From Vandiemenella viatica (Eukaryota; Arthropoda; Insecta; Orthoptera; Morabidae): a DNA stretch of 64,000 bases. Below, piece after piece: positions 54,769 through 64,000 of this stretch. Position 1 is the first letter of the stretch. The number at the start of each line of letters is the position of its first letter. The position numbers were made by a program, and so were the translations under genes. Location: the NCBI GenBank assembly GCA_031002005.1, contig JARYHS010008074.1:271499930-271563929 (forward strand). The letters are read 5' to 3'. The notes beneath the pieces were generated by a model. That model saw nothing but the letters and a program-made list of their open reading frames with translations, did not search any database and had not been told where the DNA came from.

Positions 54769-55357
54769 TAACCTAACCACCCCAATTTGGAGACTGCATA
54801 TCTCGAGAACTAAGCGAGATATCGAAAAAATTTATTCTTCATTATTTATCTGTCTCGTCGAGGTACCTAATAATTAATTGTCAAATTTCGGTGACACGGT
54901 TGTCTTATGATTTCCTTGAGGTTTTTGTACCTATTCTTCGCGTTTCTACGGCCAAGCAATATAGCGGCGTCTCCTCTCCACTTCTCTCTACCCGGTTTCA
55001 CTCCAGTACGTGGTGAAGGTCCCTTGCGTCGTCTCCATATATCCCTTCCTCCATGGGAGGATCCTTCCTCCATGATAGGAAGGAATATCGATAGAGCAAA
55101 GAAAAGTTTACCTCCGTGGGAATATCCTTCTTCCATGATCTCAACAGAGAATCAGAGATCATACCACACACCACCCGTTGACGGAGGAAGGAAAAGAGAG
55201 GAGGCGAAATACCGCTGAATCTGTGAAGCTTCCTGTAAATACTCGGCTCCTATTCGGCATACGTGGCGGACATAGCAAATTTCCAAAACATTTCGCTGTT
55301 TGCACTGTGTTTGCTGCTGTTAATATTTTATTTTCTAACATTTCAAAGTTTTTTATT

Positions 55358-55510
55358 ATGCCAGCTTGTGCTGCATACGGTCGCACAAACAAACCTGTTA
55401 GGAAACAACTAGGAATATCGTTTCATAAGTTTGCAATATCTATATATAAATACGCTAAGCGAAAACTTTGGAAACATTTTTCAGAATATTGCGCGCACGG
55501 AGAAGTGTGA
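55358..55510 (+). pseudogene. THAP exon in P4, second zinc Cys lost
   Basis: It begins MPACAAYGRTNKPVRK and reads GISFHKF, aligned with P1/P2. The second zinc ligand Cys is Arg. The frame continues through the region where P1/P2 have a stop, to ...EYCAHGEV, then stops. It is preceded by the same TTTGCACTGTGT-type upstream DNA as P3. Confidence 0.65.
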
Positions 55511-55762
55511 GATTTGGCATAGTTAAAGATTATATGGGGAAGAAGTGCATAAAGCCAAAATGTACATATAATATGTGTTAAAAACACATTCGTTTCATAA
55601 GTTTGCAATATCTATATATTAATACGCTAAGCGAAAACTTTGGAAACATTTTTCAGAATATTGCGCGCACGGAGAAGTGTGAGATTTGGCATAGTTAAAG
55701 ATTATATGGGGAAGAAGTGCATAAAGCCAAAATGTACATATAATATGTGTTAAAAACACATT
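55419..55762. repeat. 172-bp tandem duplication at the THAP exon end
   Basis: Units 55419-55590 and 55591-55762 are almost identical, both starting CGTTTCATAAGTTTGCAA. The near identity implies a recent event. Confidence 0.9.
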
Positions 55763-56939
55763 AAATAAAATAAAATAAATCATTCGTTGTATACATTCTA
55801 TTGTTTTTAAGAGGCAACGACACTTAGCGATGTCTGTGATCTTTGGTCAACATAAAAAAAAAATGATAATAATAAGCATAGTTAAAACATGTTACAGATA
55901 CATTATTAAATGGAAAATAAATTCGGGAACGTGTGTGTGAGTGAAATCGGATAGGAGCCAACTATGTGACGTGTATTTCCAGCATTGAGATACTCTGTGG
56001 TCTTTGGTGAAACCAAAGAGTCGAGCTTAATCTCTGAATTTACATAGAAGCAACATTTCGAAACGGAGTATATTCGGAATTCATTAAATCATGATTTAGA
56101 TATACGATGTTACAGTGATGCAGTTCAAATGGATGTAGCTGTAATATGATGGTGAGCCACCATTTAAACGAAATCTGGTAGTTTAAAAAAAAGTGAGTAC
56201 AGGAATGGCAGCAAAGTCTATATACTGAGTTTAGCATTACGTCGGAACATACAAATATTGTCCTGTCGGTCTGAAATTTGGTACACACATTCCTTAGGCG
56301 ATAATATGTGATTTAAAGTGAATAAAGTGGAAATGAGGAAAAATCACTCGAAATGTGGCGTAGATGCATACATGTTATTACGCAATAAATACACGTTCAT
56401 AGCTGTTGACATTTATTCCACGTGTTTTTAAGTCTTCATAATTGAATAAAAACTGGTTTCCACATGCAAATAGAAAATCATGTAACAGTTACGATTTCTC
56501 TGTGCGGGCTGACATATTGTTTTTCAGTGCTAAGATATATTGCATGGCGTCTACCGTAACTAATAGCAGTTGTGGTTAGGTTGAAATGCAGCCTGGACCA
56601 AAAATTAAGAGCAAGAAACACGCAGAAATAATAACGTGTATTTCTTGCTTAATAAAATGTGTGCATCTACCCACATTTGAAGTGATTTTTCCTCATTTTC
56701 ACGCATTCGAAGCTTACGTTGGAATGTATGTACTAAACTTGATACCGATAGGACAATTTTTCAAACGCAATAGAACAAATTCAAAAAACTATTTGCAATA
56801 ATTATTACTCTGTTACAAAAAAAATACTAATTAACTTAATGAATTATGGTCGAATTTCGACCACTGGGCGATCTCTAGTTTTAATTACTGTTCTTGAAGT
56901 ATTTAATAGGTATCTGAAAGAGTAGGGCTTATCATTACA

Positions 56940-59020
56940 GATTTAATTTTAATTGCAATGGAGCGCACGCTACTTTGGCAATTTCCCTAAACACCCAATT
57001 ACTCCTTTCCAACACCAAGCTATATTTGCCGTCTCCAGATTTCAACTTCTAATACTTTCAACATATTTGGCAAATTAATCATCGTTTCTCTCGGTAACTT
57101 ATTGTAATCTCTGTCACCCTTACCTAAAAAAGAGAATCTTCCTATACCCTTCTGCCTGAAATCAAGTGCCATCTTGGGGTCATCTTCATCTTTTCCCTTC
57201 CATGCAAAAACTTTTAATTCTTACACCAATATCTTTCCATGCCTCATCACCACTATAGGCCTTGTACACTCCCATGACCCCCTTTTATCCTCCTCCTGTC
57301 CTCCAACGAATACCATAAAAACTCTTTTATTACATATGTTGCTGACTGCGTTCTCCAGTAATTTCCAGAAACAAATCTAGTAGCCCTTTTTTGCATCCTC
57401 TCCGTTTCCTGTATTTGATACTCAAAATGTGGGTCCCATACTACAATGCCATATTCAAGCAATGGTCTGACCAAACTTTTGTAACCTAATTCCTTTACTT
57501 TTTCATATATCAGCTCATCACTCTCTCCAAGTAAAGAGTTTTGAAACCTTTTTCCTACTTCCTGTCCTATGTGTATGCCCATTCATCCTTGTTATCAATT
57601 GTAATGCCAAGATACGACGTGTGTGAGAAAAGTACTGAGACAGATTTTTTTACTTACCATAATTTTTATTTGTTTCACACAACAATATTATCCCCATCAA
57701 AGTAGTTCACTTGGACAGCTATACATCGGCGGAGTCGTTATTTCCACTCTTGGTAGCAGCGCTGGAAGGCTTCAACTGGTAAGGCTGTTAACTGGTCGGT
57801 CACAGTCTTTAGAATGTTTTCCAGAGTTCCAAAATGACGTCTTTTTAAGACATGTTTCAATTACAGGAAAAGGAAACAGTCACAAGGACTTAAATCAGGT
57901 GAATAGGGGGGGGGGGGGTTAAGAACAACAGGAATGCGTTTTGTGGTAAAAAATTCACTGATGCAAAAGCTGTGTGACAGGGGGCATTGTCATGATGAAG
58001 CATCCACTTGTCTGGAGTGTCTGGTCTTACACGAATCACTCTTTTCCTGAGCATTACAAGGACACCTTTGTAAAACACTTGGTTGTCAGTTTGTACTGGA
58101 GGAACAAATTATTTATGCGCGATATCCGTAATGTCAAAAAACCAAATCAGCATTGTTTTGATCTTTGATTTGCTCATTTGACATTTTTTCGGTCGAGCAG
58201 ATGACGGAGTGTGCCACTCTTCGCTTTATCGCTTTGTTTCAGGATCGTACTCAAATATCCAGGATTCATCACCCGTAATCACACGATTGAAGAATTCTTG
58301 GTCATTGTCAATCCTCTCAAGATCAACACACAAGTTTCTTCTATTGCCCTTCTGTTCAGTTGTGAGGTTTTTTGGTACCATTTTGGCACAAACCTTTCGC
58401 ATGGCCATATCGTCTGTCAAAATTGAATGTACTGTGAAATTGTCTAAATTTTACTGTTCGTTCATCATCCTACTGTTAAACGACAGTCTGATCTCACAAG
58501 AGCCCTCACACGCTCAACGTTTTCGTGTTTTTGAAGTTGAAGTTCTCCCTGAGCAAGATTGATCTTCAACGTGTTCTCGGCTTCCAAAAATAATTTTTTT
58601 GCCAGAGGAAAACTTGTGCTCTTGATAAGAATATTCGCCATAGGCCTCTTTCATCTTTTCAAAGGTCACACTTGCGGATTCCCAGAGTTTAACACAAAAC
58701 TAGATAGCACGAAGTTGCTCTAAATTCCGATGCTCCATTTTCGTAACACACAACAAAAACGCAACTTCACTGATGGCGCTGTCAAAAATAATGTGTTCGC
58801 TGAACGGAGTTGAAAGTCGGACTGAGCATGTGAATGAAAGGAACAAACCGGTCTAGCAAAGACCGGTAGTCACAGCGTTGCCAGGTTGCTCGCAGTGTTA
58901 CCAATCTAATTACTTTTCTCACACACCCTGCATTTACATTTCAAGTTTTCAACACTCTCTTTCTTCACTTTATAATCATAATTTATTCATTCTTCTCAAT
59001 AGGATGACGTTGTAGTTATG
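56940..59020 (-). pseudogene. LINE-C fragment (RT C terminus), split by mariner-2
   Basis: On the minus strand the 57140-57614 part reads YLGITIDNKDEW, then SLVRPLLEYGIVVWDP, MQKRATRFVSGNYW and SLEDRRRI, the RT tail of a CR1/Jockey-group LINE. Upstream of mariner-2 a short stretch (ESVENLKCK) fits the preceding residues. No tail or duplication was found. Confidence 0.65.
57615..58934 (-). mobile_element. Mariner-2, decayed
   Basis: The left end GTGTGTGAGAAAAGTACTG and inverse right end ATTACTTTTCTCACACAC are flanked by TA (57613-57614 and 58935-58936). It is 1.32 kb. The transposase is in fragments: MRKVCAKMVPKNLT and TGDESWIFEYDPETKR with the first Asp (58226-58420), and MLHHDNAPCHTA with the second Asp (57890-58078). 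Many frameshifts are present. It is a different subfamily from mariner-1. Confidence 0.8.
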
Positions 59021-59306
59021 GGTACACTTTATTTTGGCTTTGGTGACGTTTTTATTCTGGTTCAGGCGACGTTTCAACCTAACTACAAGGGGTGGTAAAA
59101 CAAATAAAACACCTACTCTGGATGTCCAGCGTGCAGTTCGTAGTGGCTCTGGTAAAATTTATTTTTTGGTTCAGGCCGCATTCCAACCTAATCACCTCAA
59201 TTTGTAGACAATATATCTCGAGAACTAAGCGATATATCTAAAAATGTTATTGATTGCTTACTTTTGATTTGTGTCGTCAAGTTACATAAGAATCTACCTT
59301 AAAATT

Positions 59307-59523
59307 AGCCGACCCTGGTAGCGCGGGACTAGCGAGCTGGCTTCGCGCTGCATGGGTCAGCGTTTCGAGTCCGGCCCAGGCTATGGGTGGTTTTACTGAA
59401 GTGTTGTGACAGTCCTGTGTTGTTCTTTCATGTGTGCTCATCAACATGAGAAGGTTCTGTATCCACAATGTATAAATAAAAAGAAACAAAGTTTTTGGTT
59501 GTATGGCTGTAAGGCCGAATGCC

Positions 59524-59575
<52 letters not shown>
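59307..59575 (+). mobile_element. tRNA-derived SINE with long poly(A)
   Basis: The head is CCGACCCTGGTAGCGCGGG (A-box-like) with GTTTCGAGTCC (B box) at 59362-59372. A unique body ends GGCTGTAAGGCCGAATGCCC, then about 49 A. It is inserted in P4. The long pure tail suggests a fairly recent insertion. It is a different family from the SINE at 10.9 kb. Confidence 0.8.
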
Positions 59576-59576
<1 letters not shown>

Positions 59577-59893
59577 ATCATTTTTGTCTTCGGGGCAACT
59601 TTTCTTCCGAATTACAACCCATAACACCTTACTTTTGAACAGCATACCTCGCGAACTAAGCAGGATATCAATAGGTTTTTTATTCGTCTCGTCGAGTTAC
59701 ATAATAATCCGTCATCAAATTGCGAGGCCACGGTTATCGTATCATCCCCTTGAGGTGTTTGTGCATTCTCCCAGTGTTTCTAGAGAAATCCAATATAGCG
59801 ACCTCCCTACCCAGTTTCTCTCTACTCGACTTCACTGCGTGGTGAAGGTCCCTTGCGTCGCCTCCACTCTTTTCCTTTCTCCATGCCCCCGTT

Positions 59894-60510
59894 TCACGGT
59901 CTATATAATATCCGTGACGACGAAAAGAGGGCACAGTGCACACAATCAGCGTTAACTTTCAGGGAAAAAACACGAACACTCGAAATGTTGATTTGTTAAT
60001 CATGTTTTGAAGAGCGGGAAGTTTGAATGAAAAACAAAAACGTTTAGGAAAGCGCAGAAATTTTGAAATGCTTACGTCGACCCCCCACTTGTAGGAATTA
60101 ATGTCCTTTTCTCCTGCACGGATTTTTAGCTATAACTCATTTAAAAAATAAGCGAAACTTTCTCCTTTACCTCTTTACCTCTTCAATACATTACAGACAC
60201 TTAGCGAATTGTTACCTCATATTTAATTTAATTTAAAAACCATAAAACCTGCAAACACTAATTATTTTTATTTACTACTAATTTTACATTTTCAGCTGAA
60301 TGAAAAACTATAAAAAGTTGAGAAATATAAAATAGTACAGGATATTTAAAGCGCATGTATTATACGATGACGTAATCCAAGCGATGGCCCGTTTTGTATT
60401 TAGAATTTACAAAATGTCGAAATTAGTCATCCTTCCCTGCTTCTTAAAATACGTCAGCGCTATCTTCGATACAATTTGCTTCACTGGTTAAACTTACTTT
60501 TTTAAATATA
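59894..60510. other. No gene seen
   Basis: AT-rich DNA between P4 and the probable Helitron terminus, with no recognisable feature. Confidence 0.5.
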
Positions 60511-60560
60511 CTAGCTGGTACCCACGACTACGTTCGTGTTTGTAAAGAATTTGGATTGAC
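60511..60560 (-). mobile_element. Probable Helitron 3' terminus
   Basis: Read on the minus strand, a CGAACG...CGTGGGTACC palindromic stretch is followed by AGCTAG and T, like the H1 terminus (GGTCAGCTAG) and the H2 terminus. The rest of the element, toward higher coordinates, could not be delimited and is probably interrupted by LTR-3. Confidence 0.4.
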
Positions 60561-60699
60561 AGCTACCGACATCTAACCACCATAGTGCACGATGGGGGCC
60601 TCGATGCCACTACCACACACAAACGCCAGTCATCTGCGCTATGTAGTTTATGAGATCCCACATCAGACATTTAAATAATAATATTAATAATGATAGTAA

Positions 60700-63600
60700 T
60701 AATTTTACGAATTATGGAATATATGAATGTATTTATTTTTACAAGGCCGTACAGTATAGTAGTATGTGAAAATGGGTAAATTTAAGTTTTTGTAATATGT
60801 TTTAATATGTTGAAGTTGGTAGGCTGTGTTGTGTTGTTTTTTTGTTTTTAAGCCAAGGAGAAACAGATTGTTATAAGTGAGATTTTATGTTGTATTAGGA
60901 GAACTGTAAATATTTGAATTTATTAAGATGTTTCAATAAATAGCAGTGATTTTATAGAGAGGATTATACAATTAAATTTTTATCTGTGAGGTGATAGCTT
61001 TAAAAAAACGTGTGAGACGATATCCTGGGGGCCATACATATCGTCCAGAACGTGCTATCGATTATAGATTGCAAAAGAACCTGGAAGTATTGGTAAGACC
61101 AATCAGGATTTCTTTTATTAATGACTTACAAAGAGGATACCTCGCAGAAATGGCGACCCTGTAATCCAGGATATTGCAGTGTAAATTAACACACTGTTTT
61201 TTTGCGGATTGTGGAACATTCAGCAGTCGGAGTTCAGCCGTGCAGAAGAAGACATCGCTAGAATTGGCAAGTACATGAACAACATATTTTATGGTACGGG
61301 ATAACAGTTCACCAAAATAACGGCAGCAGAGATAATAACTTTGTAATTTTTTGTTCGGAAAATTTCTTACGAAAAAGGTGAAAAGTGACTGAACATTGAA
61401 TAGTAAGCAGCTAAATTAAAAATAAAATTGCTTAAAACAGTAAAAAAAAAAAAGTATTAAGAAATCAAATTAGCTAATGTAAAAGTTATTCAAACTGTCG
61501 GCAAGAACGTGATTGTAAAACAAAGCATTTGTAAGTAGTTAAAAAGCTGTTTAAGTTAGTGATTAATACTGTGACGGCCTTTAGTTAAGTAAATAAAAAT
61601 AATTTACATCATTTAAAAGGGGGGATTTAAGCATATTGATTATCTGATAAGCAATTTGTATTTATGTGCATGTCTATTATTTTTGCATGTTTTCAGTACT
61701 GCTATATTGAGACTGTTATTGAATGCATGTCGCAGTATTACAATCAAAGAGTGGTACAGTAAGTAATTTCTGGTTGAGTTTCTGAGCTCATTTGTATTTT
61801 TTTTTTTAGCAGCGTTGAATAAATACTGCGTTGTATGATTTTGTGTCAAAATTTCAAATGTTGTATCGTCGTTTTGCTTTGGCGTAGTAATTTGCGAGAA
61901 TCTTTTTTGTTATTTTGTTTAGTTAATTCATCACCATAATGGAAGGAAAGTGCGGGGAAATAGTTAAAATGGATGCTGAAATATTTTCTGGTGGGGAAAT
62001 GAGTGAAAATTCCAATGGGAGAAATGAAAGTTCTGGGATAGTTACCGTCGATCAACATATGGGGGAAAGTGGAGTCAGTCAGTTGGTCAGAGATAGTGTT
62101 AGAGTAAACGACAGAGGTGGCGATATCTGTGATATCGAGGTGAAAGATCTTATTGCAACACCCGTACCAGCCAGACAGACTAATATTCGAGAGAAAGAAA
62201 TGGGGAATGAACAAAATGAAGCTCACACACAGAAGGGGAGCGAATTTTCAATGCTATTTGCTTTATTGGAAGAAATGGGAAGGAAGATAACATAAAATTT
62301 TAAATCAAGTGAACAAAAGGCAGAAGAAATGGGAAAGAAAATAACAGAAAATTTTAAATCAAGTGAACAAAAAATTACTGAGGAGATGAGACAGGATATT
62401 ATGTTAAAAATGGACGAACGTATTCAGCAAGTGGAGGATAGATGCAACCAGAAGATGGAGAATTTAAAGCAGATATTGAAAGAAGACGTAAAAACAAGTA
62501 TTGAAACGGAAGTAGCAATAGTCTACGAATACGTTGAAAGGTAAGAAGAGGCTAATCGACAGGGTATAGCTTGTCTAGCGCAACAAAAAGTTGAAGAAGA
62601 AGTGAAGAAAAATTATGGAGTGATACAGGAAGAGCAGGAAGTCATGAAAGGAGAAAATAAAATTATTTATGAAAACCAGAAAGATTGTATGAAGAGTATT
62701 GAACAGTTGAAAGAGAAGACTGAAACGGCAACAAAAAGAATTTCAAGACTAGGCGATAGGTTAATGGTCACGGATAAGGGATACAAAGAAGTGGCATGTA
62801 AAATTGCAGAAGTAGCTAGCCAGATGAATATTGTCAACGAAGATGTACGAGAAGAGCGAGCCCAGCTGAACCAGAGGGTTGAGGAGGTTGGACGACGAGG
62901 TGCTGCTGCTCTGGGAGGATGCAACATTATCACCAGTCATTTTAAATTACCAGAAGTGAAGTTTGATCCTGAAAAAGGTGTGCACGCAGTGGAATTTGTC
63001 AGAGTTTATAAAAGTGGATTGCCACGTGAATGGTCGGATCCCGATAAAATAAGATACGTCAAAAGCATGATGCGAGGTGATGCATTTGCATGGAGTTGTG
63101 AGAATGATGAAAATTGTGAAGATTATGAAGAATTTTTGCGACTATTTCTCAGTAAATATTGGTCACCAATAAAGCAAAGAAGAGTAAAGAGAGATTTCTG
63201 GAACTGCCGTTACTATAGCAGGTGAGATGGGAGTATGAAAAATTTCTGTGATGAAAGAGCTTCGTTACCTGGACCAGAAAATAGAGGACGATGAAACGGT
63301 CGAAGTTTTGTTGCAGAAATTGCCCAGACCAGTGCAGGAGAAGTTGATAGTAATTCAATGGAGTAATGTAGAAGATTTTCTGGAAGCTGTTGAGAGATTG
63401 GATCGGTGGAGTAATACTAATGAACATGAGACAAGAGACGAAAGAAGAAACGACTTTCGAAACAATAATAGGTCAAATCAGATGCTACCACGGGAAAATT
63501 TTGCAAGAGATAGAGGACGTGCTTTTGGATACAACACAGAGGAACAGTTCAATGGTAACTCCGGTAGAAATACAAGGAGGGAATATGAGGACCGACGGCA

Positions 63601-64000
63601 AAATCACCAATGGGGACATCACAACAATGCTTCGATGGACAGAAAGGAAGAAGGAAGGCAACATGATTCAGAAAGAGCGATGGGAAACTCGGTGCCGCAA
63701 CTGGTACGGTCCGAACAGTAGCGGGAATAATAGGAACAGGACCGAAGAAACAAAAAAGCAGGATCTATCTGAAGGATGGTGATATTAACAACGGAATAGA
63801 GACTGTACAGAAGAAGACCGATGAAAATTATATACATAGTATAAGCCGCAATATGCTAATGCCTTCTGGTGAAGAATCAATTGTCAGAAAGGATGCGCAA
63901 AATTTTACAAAAGAAGAACCACTCAGATGGTGGGAATGCCTTAAGTCTTTAGATGAAGAGGAATCACAGATTGTTCCAAGGAGTTGTGAATATAGTTGGC
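60700..64000 (+). mobile_element. LTR-3, gypsy-type element (5' part)
   Basis: The 5' LTR presumably ends at about 61150, because TGGCGACCCTGTAATCC follows as a primer-binding-like site and a leader of about 790 bp precedes gag, as in LTR-2. The LTR start near 60700 is a guess since the 3' LTR is outside the window; an AATAAA lies near 60936. Gag and the start of pol follow. It is homologous to LTR-2 throughout the coding part. Confidence 0.6.
61939..63721 (+). pseudogene. LTR-3 gag, near-complete but broken
   Basis: It starts MEGKCGEIVKMDAEIF. A coiled-coil region contains a 54-bp tandem duplication (62269-62322 and 62323-62376, EEMGRKITxNFKSSEQK). Stops occur near 62293 and 62542. The capsid-like core (62602-63225) has FKLPEVKFDPEKGVHAVEF, LPREWSDPDKIRYVKSMM and WSPIKQRRVKRDFWNC. 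After a frameshift it continues MKELRYLDQKI, LQKLPRPVQEKLIV and an Asn/Arg-rich tail. It would form the particle shell. Pol-like sequence begins near 63900. Confidence 0.75.

Larger units (their letters stand above)
18791..55137 (+). mobile_element. P-like element P3, split by a 35-kb nested insertion
   Basis: The left piece (18791-19794) begins CATGTAAGAAG and the right piece (54769-55137) ends with its near inverse CTTCTTCCATG. ATCTCAAC stands on both outer sides (18783-18790 and 55138-55145). RTE-A is inserted between 19794 and 54769 with duplication TAACCTA. Without the insertion P3 is about 1.37 kb, similar to P1 and P2. The left piece has a decayed THAP exon. The right piece resembles the P2/P4 right ends (CTCGAGAACTAAGCGAGATA, GTCTCGTCGAGGTA). 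Confidence 0.75.
55180..59885 (+). mobile_element. P-like element P4 (4.7 kb with insertions)
   Basis: The left end GACGGAGGAAGGAAA and right end TTTCCTTTCTCCATG are inverse apart from changes in the first bases. Flanks CACCCGTT (55172-55179) and CCCCCGTT (59886-59893) match at 7 of 8 bases. It holds a THAP exon, a 172-bp duplication, module copies (56571, 59056, 59161), a LINE fragment with mariner-2, and a SINE. No transposase core is recognisable in 55.8-56.9 kb. Confidence 0.7.

Noticed and set aside
59307..59375. A tRNA gene on the plus strand
   Set aside because: Same reason: it is the head of a SINE with a poly(A) tail.

Overview
The window is animal, almost certainly insect, nuclear DNA. 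It holds one recognisable host gene, the 5' half of the ribosome-export adaptor NMD3 on the minus strand, inside about 60 kb of layered transposable elements. The mixture of jockey-like, RTE-like and CR1/I-like LINEs, gypsy-type LTR elements, a Penelope-like element, Helitrons, mariners, a hAT MITE, tRNA-derived SINEs and P-like elements with a THAP exon, together with a 13.3-kb TE-filled intron, suggests a large-genome insect, perhaps polyneopteran (low confidence).

1-17.34 kb: NMD3. Coding exons 4, 3, 2 and 1 lie at 2282-2416, 3328-3478, 16810-16944 and 17090-17136, with consensus splice sites and compatible phases. The start codon is at 17136. Intron 2 carries a Penelope-like element with inverted flanks, a Helitron interrupted by another Helitron, a SINE, fold-back repeats and a MITE that landed inside a copy of itself. 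A further small MITE lies in intron 3, about 12 bp from the exon 3 donor.

17.34-55.15 kb: one nested array, about 208 bp upstream of the NMD3 start codon. Target-site duplications let it be unpacked. The 8-mer ATCTCAAC flanks P-like element P1 (17352-18782) and the much interrupted P3 (18791-55137). P3 is split by RTE-A (19795-54768). RTE-A is split by LTR-1 (21807-43181), mariner-1 (43486-45118) and LTR-2 (45792-54442). LTR-1 contains P2, a stack of minus-strand jockey-type elements and, inside its 3' LTR, RTE-B. Mariner-1 contains a hAT MITE. LTR-2 contains a CR1/I-like LINE and a solo LTR. Removing the insertions gives an RTE-A of about 3.3 kb, close to the 3.23-kb RTE-B, which independently supports the reading.

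The jockey stack (24.6-35.8 kb) includes a full-length element, jockey-2, with both ORFs open and an unusual series of hairpin repeats between them. It also has an ORF1-only element (half-LINE) and a 5'-truncated jockey-2 copy. All three are inserted at the same nick, after GCAGTCCATG(G).

55.15-64 kb: another P-like element, P4 (55180-59885), contains a LINE fragment, mariner-2 and a SINE. Then come mostly featureless AT-rich DNA, a probable Helitron terminus, and the start of LTR-3, a gypsy-type element related to LTR-2 that runs off the window.

Transposon boundaries come from duplicated target sites and repeat edges read by eye. Family names rest on protein motifs. Identities were not computed.
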